Part shown: positions 46,864-56,067 of the stretch, one piece after another | Position numbering within the stretch: position 1 is the stretch's first letter | Layout: each line of letters begins with the position of its first letter | From: UBA1275 sp038124025 | GTDB lineage: Bacteria; Bacteroidota; Rhodothermia; Balneolales; Balneolaceae | Length of the DNA stretch: 64,000 bases | NCBI GenBank assembly: GCA_038124025.1 | Contig: JAYPBC010000001.1 | Span: forward strand, 165,030-229,029 | Direction: 5' to 3' | The notes under the pieces: generated by a model | Seen by the model: only the letters and a program-made list of their open reading frames with translations | Told to the model about the DNA's origin: nothing | The model's database searches: none | Program-made: the position numbers and the translations under genes

Positions 46864-48009
46864 TTAGACTATGGAGGGCTGTTGTTGGCTGAGACAATGG
46901 AAAGCCCCTAAACCCCAAATTAGCTCACGAGCATGTATACCTCGAACGATTTTATTAGTAAAACATTCCTGCAATATGCCTATGGCTTGCTTATCACTGG
47001 GGTCATCAAAGATTGGAACCCACACCGAGTCATTGCTTATATAAAAGTTAGCATAAGAGGCAGGCAATCGTTGTCCCTCATAGACAACCGGGGAAGGCAT
47101 AGGCAATGCAATGAGTTCGGGTTTTGAACCATCTTCAAAGTAGAAGCTGTGAAGGCGTTCCCAATTTTCTTGCAATGCTTTGTAGTTTTCGTCTTTACTA
47201 TTGTCCTCCAGCGCACTAACAATCATATGAGTTGAGACGAATCTCGTCATATCATCAATATGACCGTCTGTATCATCTCCGACAATACCATCACCCAGCC
47301 ACCAAATCTGCTTAGCAGCATAAAAACGCTTCAAATACCCCTCAATCTCTGATTGATTTAAATGAGGGTTGCGATTGGGGTTAAGTAAACACGCCTCAGT
47401 ACTCATTATAATGCCTTGCCCATTGGTTTCAATAGCGCCTCCCTCCATCACAATACCGGGTTGGACTCTAGGTATGGTTAAAAAATTAGCTACTTTTGCT
47501 GGAATAGCATTATCAAGATCAAAAGGCGGATATTTTTGACCCCAGGCATTGTATTCCCAATCCAACACTATTAACGAGTCAACTTCTTGATTGCGAGTCA
47601 AAAAACAAGGCCCATGATCACGACACCAAGCATCGTTGGTTGGAAATTGATGCAACACTAGCTTAGCTACATCTCCCCCTTTTTGCTCGATTATTTTACG
47701 GACAACTCCCGCCATTTCAATATGGTTAACATTAATATGAACCTGCTCTTCATGGGTTAGACCAGCAGCAAATTCTGCATAAACGGAAATAATTTGGTTC
47801 AACAAACCTGGCCACGTATTTGGATTGTGCGGCCAGCTTAACCAAGTGGCCTCATGCGCTTCAAATTCTCCAGGGAAACGATATCCAAGTGCGTGCAGGT
47901 CAAGCCCGGTAGGATGATCAATATTATACGCTTGTGCCAAAGACGAGTTGTTAGATTTCATTTTGTTAGCACCTACTACATTTTGCTCACTCACAAACTT
48001 AGGATTCAT
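46864..48009 (-). CDS. aguA: agmatine deiminase
   Basis: The 381-residue enzyme turns agmatine into N-carbamoylputrescine and ammonia. It has HEATWLSWPHNPNTWPG, DAWCRDHGPCFL, LDWEYNAWGQKYPPFDLDN, GGAIETNGQGIIMSTEACLLNPNRNP and the catalytic C372 in GLGAFHCLSQQQP, all conserved in bacterial agmatine deiminases. It overlaps the end of aguB by 11 bases. An internal ATG (M17) with slightly better alignment to the family start is an alternative. Confidence 0.96.
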   Translation of the reverse strand: MNPKFVSEQNVVGANKMKSNNSSLAQAYNIDHPTGLDLHALGYRFPGEFEAHEATWLSWPHNPNTWPGLLNQIISVYAEFAAGLTHEEQVHINVNHIEMAGVVRKIIEQKGGDVAKLVLHQFPTNDAWCRDHGPCFLTRNQEVDSLIVLDWEYNAWGQKYPPFDLDNAIPAKVANFLTIPRVQPGIVMEGGAIETNGQGIIMSTEACLLNPNRNPHLNQSEIEGYLKRFYAAKQIWWLGDGIVGDDTDGHIDDMTRFVSTHMIVSALEDNSKDENYKALQENWERLHSFYFEDGSKPELIALPMPSPVVYEGQRLPASYANFYISNDSVWVPIFDDPSDKQAIGILQECFTNKIVRGIHARELIWGLGAFHCLSQQQPSIV

Positions 48010-48898
48010 CGTCTAAAAATCGTTTAGTAATGGAACCGTAGCTGTCGATTCTACGGTCACGAAGAAAGGGCCAGTGAATTCTATAGTAATCCGACTGTTT
48101 GTAATCTATGGTTTGAATTACTATTTCTTCTTTACTGTCAGAAGCTTGATAAAGCACCTTCCCAAAAGCATTACACGCAAAGGATTGTCCCCAAAACCGC
48201 ATGCTACCCTCTACCCCAACGCGATTTACTGAGAGTACAGGTATTCCATTGGCTACCGCATGGGAGCGCTGTATGGTATGCCAAGCTTGATGCTGCTGTT
48301 CATTAGTATTTGAATCCTGAGAATGGTCCCATCCTATGGCGGTGGGGTATACCAACACATCGGCTCCTTTTAGCGCTGTTATGCGGGCAGCTTCTGGATA
48401 CCATTGGTCCCAACAAATAAGCACACCTATTCTCCCATAACGCGTTGAAAACACTTTATAACCAAGATCTCCTGGAGTAAAATAGAATTTCTCATAGTAT
48501 CCAGGATCGTCTGGTATATGCATTTTACGGTATATACCCAACAGTTCTCCGCCGGCATCGAACACCGCCGCTGAATTATGGTAAAGTCCATGCGCTCTTT
48601 TTTCGAACAGCGAAGCCACTATAACCACCCCAAGCTCGGCTGCTATTTTAGAAAATAATTGGGTAGATGGCCCTGGAATGGATTCCGCTAAGCCAAAATG
48701 GTCATAATCTTCGGTAAAACAAAAATAGCGCGATGCGAATAGCTCTTGCAGAATCATCACCTGAGCACCCTTTTTTGCGGCCATTCGAATCTTGGCAACC
48801 GCTCTTTCTCGGTTTTCATCTGGATCGGTACCACAGCTCATTTGGATGAGTGCAAAAGTGGCTTTTTGGACGATATCTGGTTCATGCGTAACATTCAT
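47999..48898 (-). CDS. aguB: N-carbamoylputrescine amidase
   Basis: The 299-residue nitrilase-superfamily enzyme hydrolyses N-carbamoylputrescine to putrescine. The catalytic triad is visible: E52 in LQELFAS, K125 in YRKMHIPDDP, C162 in LICWDQWYPEAAR. It is transcribed before aguA with an 11-base overlap, so the two steps from agmatine to putrescine are coupled. A source of agmatine (arginine decarboxylase) is not in the window. Confidence 0.96.
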   Translation of the reverse strand: MNVTHEPDIVQKATFALIQMSCGTDPDENRERAVAKIRMAAKKGAQVMILQELFASRYFCFTEDYDHFGLAESIPGPSTQLFSKIAAELGVVIVASLFEKRAHGLYHNSAAVFDAGGELLGIYRKMHIPDDPGYYEKFYFTPGDLGYKVFSTRYGRIGVLICWDQWYPEAARITALKGADVLVYPTAIGWDHSQDSNTNEQQHQAWHTIQRSHAVANGIPVLSVNRVGVEGSMRFWGQSFACNAFGKVLYQASDSKEEIVIQTIDYKQSDYYRIHWPFLRDRRIDSYGSITKRFLDDES

Positions 48899-48952
48899 AA
48901 ATGTGACACTAATTGTTCATAGAAAATTATTTGTGGCGTAATTTACTGTAAG

Positions 48953-49777
48953 TTACATAGAAGCTAGACCTGGATAAATACCCTGTATGCGCTTGAGTAA
49001 ATATTTTTTTATCGGATCATTAGCTGCAATGATTTGCTTTCCCATAAGCCAATCATCTCCTCCATTCCAATCGCAGATCTGACCACCGGCTTCCTGCACA
49101 ATTAACCCACCTGCGGCCACATCCCATGCTTTTAAGCCTTGTTCGAAAAAACCTTCAACCCAACCAGCGGCAACCGCACACAAATCATATGAAGCCGCAC
49201 CCGCTCTTCGAACGCCATGTGTTTCACGAAAGAGTAGTTTTAATAGTGCTAAGAATGGATCAACCAGTGAGAATTCTGTATAGGGAAAGCCCGTTGCTAT
49301 CAGTGATTCTTCCGGTTTCGAGCGAGTACTAATTTGGAGTGGAGAACCATTTAAATAAGCTCCTTGTCCTTTGGTCGCGTAAAAACACTGATTATGAGCC
49401 AATTCGTACACTACGCCCATTACCAATTCTGTTTTATCCCACAAAGCTATCGAAACACAATATGGTGCAAAGCCGTGGGAAAAATTCGTTGTCCCATCAA
49501 TTGGGTCTATAATCCAAACCCTTTGATTTAGTTCTTCTGGCTTAGGGTGGTTTTCCTCAGCCCATATTACATCATCCGGAAATAATTCACGTATTTGATT
49601 CACTAGAAAGGCTTCTAAAGCAAGGTCGGCGGTCGTTACTAAGTCATTTTTAGCTTTTTGGTCTACCCTGAACTCAGAAGCTGCTCGGAGTTCTTTGATC
49701 ATTCCTCTGAGTTTCGGCAGAAGTGCCTTAATAGCATTGAGTTCTTTTTCGTAATTCTTTTGGATATTATTAGTCAT
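48953..49777 (-). CDS. suhB: inositol monophosphatase family protein
   Basis: The 274-residue enzyme has both metal motifs of the family: WAEENHP and IDPIDGTTNFSHG, plus KAWDVAAGGLIVQEAGG. It resembles SuhB-type inositol-1-monophosphatases; substrates in bacteria vary (inositol phosphate, NADP, PAP), so the exact role is not fixed. It is 54 bases upstream of aguB on the same strand. A TATCTTTG box lies at 49795-49802. Confidence 0.9.
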   Translation of the reverse strand: MTNNIQKNYEKELNAIKALLPKLRGMIKELRAASEFRVDQKAKNDLVTTADLALEAFLVNQIRELFPDDVIWAEENHPKPEELNQRVWIIDPIDGTTNFSHGFAPYCVSIALWDKTELVMGVVYELAHNQCFYATKGQGAYLNGSPLQISTRSKPEESLIATGFPYTEFSLVDPFLALLKLLFRETHGVRRAGAASYDLCAVAAGWVEGFFEQGLKAWDVAAGGLIVQEAGGQICDWNGGDDWLMGKQIIAANDPIKKYLLKRIQGIYPGLASM

Positions 49778-49794
49778 ACAAATTTGGTTTGAGG

Positions 49795-49802
49795 CAAAGA
49801 TA
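49795..49802 (-). promoter_or_regulatory. candidate -7 box for suhB (TATCTTTG)
   Basis: Exact match to TAnnTTTG on the minus strand, 18 bases before the suhB ATG. A TTTG lies 15 bases upstream of it, shorter than the usual 19-21 spacing. Transcription would start about ten bases before the start codon. Confidence 0.4.
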
Positions 49803-49939
49803 TATAGGAAGGTTGAACAAATCAGGGCTCCTGTTTAGCCCGTTATTGCACTCTTCAATTGGGAGGCATAACCTTACAAGCCCCTTTAAAATTTAGGGTA
49901 TATTCTTTAATCTAAGCGTTTTTTTAGAGATATTTAATG

Positions 49940-49947
49940 TACTTTTA
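49940..49947 (+). promoter_or_regulatory. weak candidate -7 box for rpiB (TACTTTTA)
   Basis: One mismatch from TAnnTTTG, 26 bases before the rpiB ATG. No TTG is found at the -33 position; the upstream region is T-rich. Confidence 0.2.
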
Positions 49948-49973
49948 ATACCTACATTAACCCATCATATTTT

Positions 49974-50426
49974 ATGAAAATCCCCATTGCAAGTGACCAC
50001 GCAGGATTTGCAGCAAAACGAGTTGTTTTGGAAATATTGAAGGAACTTCAGGTACATGTAGAGGACTTCGGTACCTACAACGACGATTCCGTAGACTACC
50101 CAGAATATGCTGTAAAAGTAGCTCAAAAAATTGATCAGGGTTATGCTGAGTTAGGTATTCTTATATGCGGAAGTGGACAAGGAGTGTGCATGACTGCAAA
50201 CAAATACAGTGGTGTGAGAGCCGCATTGGTTCATGATGCTGAAACGGCTGCACTCACTAAGCAACACAACAACTCCAACATTCTCTGTTTGCCAGGACGA
50301 AGCTTAGAAGACAAACCCGAAGTACTAAAAAACATACTAATAAACTGGTTAGAAACCCCGTTTGAAGGTGGCCGACATGAACGTCGTGTCCAAAAAATTT
50401 CTAGCCTCACCTTATCTCATTCATAA
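49974..50426 (+). CDS. rpiB: ribose-5-phosphate isomerase B
   Basis: The 150-residue enzyme interconverts ribose 5-phosphate and ribulose 5-phosphate. It has [11 protein letters not shown] at the start and the catalytic C65 in [14 protein letters not shown], with [11 protein letters not shown] later, all typical of RpiB/LacAB proteins. It leads a plus-strand run rpiB-glyA-tatC-FKBP-like and is 17 bases before the glyA ATG. Confidence 0.96.
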   Translation: MKIPIASDHAGFAAKRVVLEILKELQVHVEDFGTYNDDSVDYPEYAVKVAQKIDQGYAELGILICGSGQGVCMTANKYSGVRAALVHDAETAALTKQHNNSNILCLPGRSLEDKPEVLKNILINWLETPFEGGRHERRVQKISSLTLSHS

Positions 50427-50443
50427 TCTATTTGTTACTACCT

Positions 50444-51727
50444 ATGAATACTATTCAATCTCAAGACCCGGCTATATTTGATTTATTACAAAAAGAAACT
50501 ACTCGGCAAAATGATAATTTAGAACTTATTGCCTCAGAAAATTTTGCATCAAAAGCCGTGATGGAGGCAAATGGATGTACCTTAACCAACAAATATGCTG
50601 AAGGGTACCCAGGAAAACGGTACTACGGTGGATGTGAATATGCCGATGTTATCGAAGATCTCGCTAGAGAGCGAGCCAAAAAATTATATGGAGCAGATTG
50701 GGTTAACGTCCAACCCCATTCAGGAGCATCGGCCAATGCAGCAGTGTACTTAGCACTAATGAAACCCGGTGAGACCCTATTGGGTTTTGATTTAGCGCAT
50801 GGTGGGCATTTAACTCACGGGTCCCCTGTGAATTTTTCAGGAATTTATTTTACACCCGAATTTTATGGGGTAGACGAGCATACGGGGCTATTGGATTATG
50901 ATAAAATCAGAGATAAAGCAAAAAAAGTTCAACCCAAACTCATATCTATTGGTGCTTCAGCGTACTCCAGAGATTATGACTATGAAACGTTCCGAGCTAT
51001 TGCAGATGAAGTCGGTGCTTTATTGTGGATGGACATGGCGCATACTGCTGGTCTTATTGCGACAGGCAACTTAAATGACCCCCTTCCACATGTTCATGTT
51101 GCTACCACCACCACCCACAAAACACTCCGAGGGCCTCGAGGTGGAATGATTTTAGTGGGTAAGGATGGCCCTAATACCCTAGGAGTTGTTGCGGCCAAAT
51201 CGGGCAGAACTAAAAACTGGTCGGAACTTTTTGATTCCGCCGTATTCCCAGGTACTCAAGGTGGACCACTGATGCATGTAGTTGCTGCAAAAGCTGTTGC
51301 TTACCAAGAAGCACTAAAGCCTGCGTTCAAACAATACCAGACCCAAGTACAAGCCAATTCAAAAGCTCTGGCAACACGCTTCTTGGAATTGGGATACACC
51401 ATCGTAAGTGGAGGAACCGATAATCATCTCATTTTAATTGATCTACGTAACAAAAATGTAACCGGTAAGCTAGCCGAGGAAGCGCTTGGTCAAGCAGCAA
51501 TCACCGTCAATAAAAACATGGTTCCATTTGACACAGAAAGTCCATTTGTTACTTCTGGAATTCGAATAGGTACACCAGCTATGACAACGCGTGGATTCAA
51601 AGAAAATGAATTCATAGAGATTGCTAATTTAATCGACCAAGTTGTTCAAAAGCCCGAAAGTGAATCGAACCACAAAGTCGTGGCTAAGCGGGTCAAAGAG
51701 ATGTGTGATCAGTACCCACTTTATTAA
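50444..51727 (+). CDS. glyA: serine hydroxymethyltransferase
   Basis: The 427-residue PLP enzyme converts serine and THF into glycine and methylene-THF. It has [45 protein letters not shown], and the PLP lysine K226 in [15 protein letters not shown]. The frame is open four codons upstream through a TTG, but the ATG at 50444 fits family starts. The C-terminus is normal. It supplies one-carbon units to the same pathway as folD and folC elsewhere in the window. Confidence 0.97.
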   Translation: MNTIQSQDPAIFDLLQKETTRQNDNLELIASENFASKAVMEANGCTLTNKYAEGYPGKRYYGGCEYADVIEDLARERAKKLYGADWVNVQPHSGASANAAVYLALMKPGETLLGFDLAHGGHLTHGSPVNFSGIYFTPEFYGVDEHTGLLDYDKIRDKAKKVQPKLISIGASAYSRDYDYETFRAIADEVGALLWMDMAHTAGLIATGNLNDPLPHVHVATTTTHKTLRGPRGGMILVGKDGPNTLGVVAAKSGRTKNWSELFDSAVFPGTQGGPLMHVVAAKAVAYQEALKPAFKQYQTQVQANSKALATRFLELGYTIVSGGTDNHLILIDLRNKNVTGKLAEEALGQAAITVNKNMVPFDTESPFVTSGIRIGTPAMTTRGFKENEFIEIANLIDQVVQKPESESNHKVVAKRVKEMCDQYPLY

Positions 51728-51751
51728 CTTAACTCGCTACAGTAGACTATC

Positions 51752-52597
51752 TTGAAGGAACGCCAAATTATAAAAGGCACTCCACCAAAGGCTCAACAGC
51801 CAAAGGATAGAACGGATCAGATGTCCTTCTTAGAGCATTTAGAAGAACTCCGCTGGCGCTTGATCAAGGGAATGATTGGAGTGGTAGTAGGTGTATTCGG
51901 AGCTTTTATATTTTCTGATTTTATCATTGATACCTTGCTGCTTGGCCCGACTAGAGCCTCATTCTTTATGTACGACATCATTCGTGTAGACGCAATCGAT
52001 CTAACCTTACAGTCTAGAAAATTACCAGGACAGTTTTTTACTTATTGGGGGATGCTATTTATTTCAGGATTTATCATAGGGTCGCCCCTGTTTTTTTATC
52101 AAATTTGGGCATTTATAGCACCGGCGTTAGAGAAGCAAGAGCGCTGGAAAACCATACTCACCGCCATTTTTATCACTTTCTTTTTCGGTATTGGTATTGC
52201 TTTTGGGTATCTCATTCTAGTTCCCTTTGCCTTACAGTTTTTTGCGAACTTCAATATTTCTGATAGTGGACTGGTGCGCAACGATTTTGATATTAATGCC
52301 TATTTCAGTTCTTTGGCCATGTGGGTAGTGAGCTGTGGAGTCATCTTCCAAGTACCTGTGCTTAGCTATGGCCTTTCAAAGGCGGGCTTTTTGACTCCGT
52401 CATTCTTGAGAACCTACAGAAAACATGCCATCATATTATGTTTGGTTATGGCAGCATTTTTGACTCCTCCGGATCCGATTTCACAAATTTTAATTGCAAT
52501 CCCATTGACGATTTTATACGAATTAGCCATTGGCGTTTCAGCGATCGCTGTTCGGCAACGTAAGAAAGAGTTACGCAGAGCGTTTGGAGAGGAATAA
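51752..52597 (+). CDS. tatC: Sec-independent protein translocase TatC
   Basis: The 281-residue protein has the TatC start MSFLEHLEELRWRLIKG and six membrane helices with the conserved FITFFFGIGIAFGYLILVPFALQFF and YRKHAIILCLVMAAFLTPPDPISQ. It is the receptor for twin-arginine signal peptides. As annotated it begins at a TTG at 51752 with a polar 23-residue extension, common in this group; the ATG at 51821, with AAGGAT 12 bases upstream, is an alternative start. No tatA/B gene is adjacent. Confidence 0.93.
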   Translation: MKERQIIKGTPPKAQQPKDRTDQMSFLEHLEELRWRLIKGMIGVVVGVFGAFIFSDFIIDTLLLGPTRASFFMYDIIRVDAIDLTLQSRKLPGQFFTYWGMLFISGFIIGSPLFFYQIWAFIAPALEKQERWKTILTAIFITFFFGIGIAFGYLILVPFALQFFANFNISDSGLVRNDFDINAYFSSLAMWVVSCGVIFQVPVLSYGLSKAGFLTPSFLRTYRKHAIILCLVMAAFLTPPDPISQILIAIPLTILYELAIGVSAIAVRQRKKELRRAFGEE

Positions 52598-52599
52598 CC

Positions 52600-52630
52600 C
52601 TTTTAGACACAGGGGAAAATGTCCTAAAAG
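52600..52630 (+). terminator. possible weak terminator hairpin after tatC
   Basis: CTTTTAGACA and TGTCCTAAAAG pair with one bulged base around a ten-base loop, just after the tatC stop, and a T6 run follows at 52645-52650, 14 bases from the stem. AT-rich and distant from the T-run, so it may only be a partial terminator. Confidence 0.35.
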
Positions 52631-52657
52631 TGCCTTATATTATATTTTTTAAAATTC

Positions 52658-53170
52658 ATGGATTTCATGTCATTTACTCCCACTTACACTTCAACCGCTA
52701 TGCGTTCTTTCGGTGTTTTCATTGCTATATGTATCATTATTCTATTTACTGGTTGTGAAGAAGATCCCTACTACTTCACCTACGATTATTCTGACGCTCC
52801 CAGCTTACCCAATCTCTCAGAAGCCATAGAAACCATAACCCATGAAGACGGACTGGTAATTTACATCATGGAACGAGGAACAGGAACCCAAGAAGTCACT
52901 ATTCGTGACAACATTTTTCTGTATTATACTACATTTAGGGGGGGTACATCCCGAGACAATATCGTGGATAGTTCCTATTTAAACGGATCTCAAGCTTCTT
53001 CTCAATTTGCTGAAATAGGTACGTATCAGAGCAGTAGGGGTGTTGGTTTTGTTCGCGGGGTATTGGGAATGACCGAAGGGGAACATCGAGTCATCTCCGT
53101 TCCTGACTCGTTAAACTCCTATGGTGACGTGGTCTACTGGGATGTTACCCTAGATTACATTGCCTATTAA
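52658..53170 (+). CDS. FKBP-like lipoprotein
   Basis: The 170-residue protein has a hydrophobic signal with lipobox LFTGC (about residue 36) followed by an acidic linker and one FKBP-type fold: LVIYIMERGTGTQ, DNIFLYYTTF, VDSSY, then GFVRGVLGMTEGEHRVISVPDSLNSYGD and a closing VTLDYIAY. In active FKBPs the segment before VLGM is a W-containing VIPGW; here it is GFVRG, so isomerase activity is doubtful. It would be an envelope chaperone-like protein. Its stop overlaps the alr stop by four bases (convergent). Confidence 0.75.
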   Translation: MDFMSFTPTYTSTAMRSFGVFIAICIIILFTGCEEDPYYFTYDYSDAPSLPNLSEAIETITHEDGLVIYIMERGTGTQEVTIRDNIFLYYTTFRGGTSRDNIVDSSYLNGSQASSQFAEIGTYQSSRGVGFVRGVLGMTEGEHRVISVPDSLNSYGDVVYWDVTLDYIAY

Positions 53171-54282
53171 TCAATATAGACTCTGGGTACTTTAGGGGAT
53201 ATACCTGTGGTAATTTCGTATGCAATGGTCTGTGTTTTTTCTGCCCACACATCAGCCCTGAGCTGTTGACCATCAAGCAGGAAGACAGGAATGCTAAGTG
53301 GGATTTTATCCTCACCAAGCCAGATAAGGGTGAAATCCATGGTAATGGATCCTATCTGATCGTACATTCTACCGACAATACTTATACGCATTTGGTTACT
53401 TAGCAAGCGTGGCAAGCCGTGAGCATAACCAACGGGAATCACTCCGACCCATCCGTCACCTGGGGCCCTCCATCGCGCTCCATAACTCACCGAATCCCCT
53501 TTCTTCACGGGTTGATGATGCACCAGTCGGCTCTGCCACGAAAGCAGCGGATGAAGCGATTCAATTGCCTGCTCTCCCGCACTGTAACCGTATAAACATA
53601 GACCGGGCCTCACCGCGTCAAACGATAGAGGTAGATGGCTGGCATAATGAAAAATAGCCCCACTATTGGCAGTATGGCGTATCCAATCTATTGGGAACTG
53701 AGATTGAACCCTTTGAAAGATATCTAACTGCTGGGCAACGGTGGAAGATCCGGGATCATCTGCTTGGTAGAAATGAGTATAAACCCCTTTGCCCTGTATA
53801 TCTTTTCGTTTATTTATAGCTTGCAATAGTACTGGTACCTCGTCAATAGGTGCACCTAAACGTTTCATTCCAGTGTCTATATTCACATGATATGAACAAC
53901 CGGGTTCTAAGAGTTCTATGTGGCCAGAATGACTCACCGATGCAGTCAAATGATGAGAACTAAACAAAGATCTACTATGCTCACTTGGAGGTTCAAATAC
54001 CAGTATAGGTTGTTTTATACCTGCCTGCCTTAGTTTAATTCCCTCAGAAGGACGCACAACACAAAAACCATGTACTACACGGCTTAAGCGTTTAGCAAGC
54101 ACGATAGCCCCATGCCCATATGCGTCATCTTTAATAACAGGCCAAAGTTGAGCTTTAGCTGCTACACATTTTTTAATGGCTTCGACATTCTGATCCAACT
54201 TTCTAAGATCAATCGACACATACTGGCTCAAACTATTATGAGTAATATTCGCTTCAGAGTTTAATTGATTTGAGTTCGACAT
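53167..54282 (-). CDS. alr: alanine racemase
   Basis: The 371-residue PLP enzyme makes D-alanine for peptidoglycan. The PLP lysine is K51 in PVIKDDAYGHGA, and the second catalytic tyrosine is in DSVSYGARW. VRPGLCLYGYS and GVIPVGYAHGLPR are typical. The spelling KDD in place of the common KAN before AYGHG is a mild variation. It lies 23 bases after the oxidoreductase gene and its stop overlaps that of the convergent FKBP-like gene. Confidence 0.96.
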   Translation of the reverse strand: MSNSNQLNSEANITHNSLSQYVSIDLRKLDQNVEAIKKCVAAKAQLWPVIKDDAYGHGAIVLAKRLSRVVHGFCVVRPSEGIKLRQAGIKQPILVFEPPSEHSRSLFSSHHLTASVSHSGHIELLEPGCSYHVNIDTGMKRLGAPIDEVPVLLQAINKRKDIQGKGVYTHFYQADDPGSSTVAQQLDIFQRVQSQFPIDWIRHTANSGAIFHYASHLPLSFDAVRPGLCLYGYSAGEQAIESLHPLLSWQSRLVHHQPVKKGDSVSYGARWRAPGDGWVGVIPVGYAHGLPRLLSNQMRISIVGRMYDQIGSITMDFTLIWLGEDKIPLSIPVFLLDGQQLRADVWAEKTQTIAYEITTGISPKVPRVYID

Positions 54283-54305
54283 GGCTGAAGTATCGTGTGG
54301 TATTT

Positions 54306-55925
54306 CTAGCTACTCTGAAGCCAAGAGCGTTTTCTATACTTTTTCAGGATCACCTGAGCCGCGTTATATCCAGCAGCACCAAATACTCCACCACCTGGGT
54401 GACAGGAAGCACTCGAGAGATAAAGATGCTCTATTGGGGTTTCATAGGCACTCATTTCTGGAATAGGTCGAAACATAAACATTTGATCGAAACTCATTTC
54501 AACATGCATTACATTACCCTTTAGAAGGCCATGTTTTCGTTCAATGTCTAATGGGCTCTGTATATACCAATCAATGAGTTTATCTTTCATATTTGGCGCA
54601 TAATCTACCACTACATCATAGATTTTTTGGGCTTCTCGCTCACGTATATCATCCCATTTTTCACCATTTGCAAGAGTGTATGGATGCCATTGAGCCCAAA
54701 CAAACATGGTATGCTTCCCATCTTTTGCTACTTCTGGATCTATTTTTGAGAAGGTCATTGCAAGTGCCGCTGGTTTACGTGGCGGCTTAGACTGCATATA
54801 GTCTCCAATGGCTTCGTTCATATATTGCACCGATGGTGCTAGTAGCTGTATACCGTTATGTATGTAGGGGTCTTCCGGGGCTGATGTATAAACAGGTAAT
54901 TCCTCCACAGCGCATCGAATAACCATTCCAAAACCATTGCCAACATTAATGTTTTCAACTTTTTCAACCATGGAACTAACTAAATGATCTGGGCCCACCA
55001 TTTTTAGCATAGTAGTTTGAACGTGTGCATTGGAAACTACGATTGGAGCGAGAAACTCTTCACCTTTCTGGCTTTGCACCCCAACGGCTCGGCCTGAACG
55101 TACTAAGATTTTTTCTATAGGGGTGCTGGTTAAAATAGTCCCTCCATGAACTAAAATAAGATTCTTCATCGCTTGGGTAAGCATTCCACTCCCACCTTTT
55201 GGGTGTTTTGCGCCGGATTCGTGGAGCATAGATTGCCATCCCACAAAATCACCTGTAGCACTTTGGTCGGGTAAAGGCCCCGATTGAGCAGCGAACCAGA
55301 CTAAAGCGGCTTTTAGATGGGGACTCTCAAATGCGTCATCTACTACCTTTCCATAACTTGACAATATTCGCTGCAAGCCGTTCATATGTTCCCCTTTATT
55401 GAACATAGAACCATCACGTATCTGGGCCTTAACGATTTCACTAATTAGTTTACCGCCCTTTGGTGGGGTCATGAATGAAGCAAGGACTCCTTTGTTAATT
55501 TTACCCCAAAATTCAACGAATTTCTTGTAATTTTTAACGTCATTTGGGGCTACTGTAGCAATGGACTCAAGGGTTTTATCGAGGTCTTTCCAAAAGTGTA
55601 TCACACCCTTTGAGGTCGGAACTGGATAAGACATGATCGGATCCATATCGAGGTACTCTAAACCATATTTTTCTAACTCTAACTCTTCAATTATACCCGT
55701 CTGATGAATCATGATGTGAACTGAGGAACCCACATCCATACGAAAACCATGAGGATTATCCTTTGATTCAAACATAGTTTCAGTCCGAACTGCACCACCA
55801 ACGGTATCATTTTTTTCGGTAACAAGAACCTTATAACCGGCTTTAGCTAGATAACAAGCCGTAACTAAACCATTATGCCCTGAACCTACTACTATGGTAT
55901 CAAATGCTGTTGAAGAAAGGCTCAT
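54306..55925 (-). CDS. CrtI/PYROXD2-like FAD-dependent oxidoreductase
   Basis: The 539-residue protein starts with the dinucleotide-binding motif IVVGSGHNGLVTACYLAKAGYKVLVTEKNDTVGGAVRTE (G14, G16, G19) and ends with a family-typical SASCHPGGGVFGAAGYNAAQVILKKYRKR. It belongs to the NAD(P)/FAD-dependent oxidoreductase group that includes phytoene desaturases and human PYROXD2. No carotenoid genes (crtB, crtY) are nearby, so a carotenoid role is not supported. It precedes alr on the same strand. Confidence 0.85.
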   Translation of the reverse strand: MSLSSTAFDTIVVGSGHNGLVTACYLAKAGYKVLVTEKNDTVGGAVRTETMFESKDNPHGFRMDVGSSVHIMIHQTGIIEELELEKYGLEYLDMDPIMSYPVPTSKGVIHFWKDLDKTLESIATVAPNDVKNYKKFVEFWGKINKGVLASFMTPPKGGKLISEIVKAQIRDGSMFNKGEHMNGLQRILSSYGKVVDDAFESPHLKAALVWFAAQSGPLPDQSATGDFVGWQSMLHESGAKHPKGGSGMLTQAMKNLILVHGGTILTSTPIEKILVRSGRAVGVQSQKGEEFLAPIVVSNAHVQTTMLKMVGPDHLVSSMVEKVENINVGNGFGMVIRCAVEELPVYTSAPEDPYIHNGIQLLAPSVQYMNEAIGDYMQSKPPRKPAALAMTFSKIDPEVAKDGKHTMFVWAQWHPYTLANGEKWDDIREREAQKIYDVVVDYAPNMKDKLIDWYIQSPLDIERKHGLLKGNVMHVEMSFDQMFMFRPIPEMSAYETPIEHLYLSSASCHPGGGVFGAAGYNAAQVILKKYRKRSWLQSS

Positions 55926-56067
55926 GTGTACAATTATGTAGTTAAGAGTTATTTGAAACCAGTTTGTTTGTGAAATTAAACCTTAGGAATAAAAGCGAAG
56001 ACCTGTGTTTGTTAAACGATAGCTTATTTACTCGTCACCCACACAACTTCGTTAACCTAAATTCAAA

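Noticed and set aside
54306..55925. Carotenoid biosynthesis (phytoene desaturase) assignment
   Set aside because: Only the general CrtI/PYROXD2 fold is supported; no crtB or other carotenoid genes are nearby.
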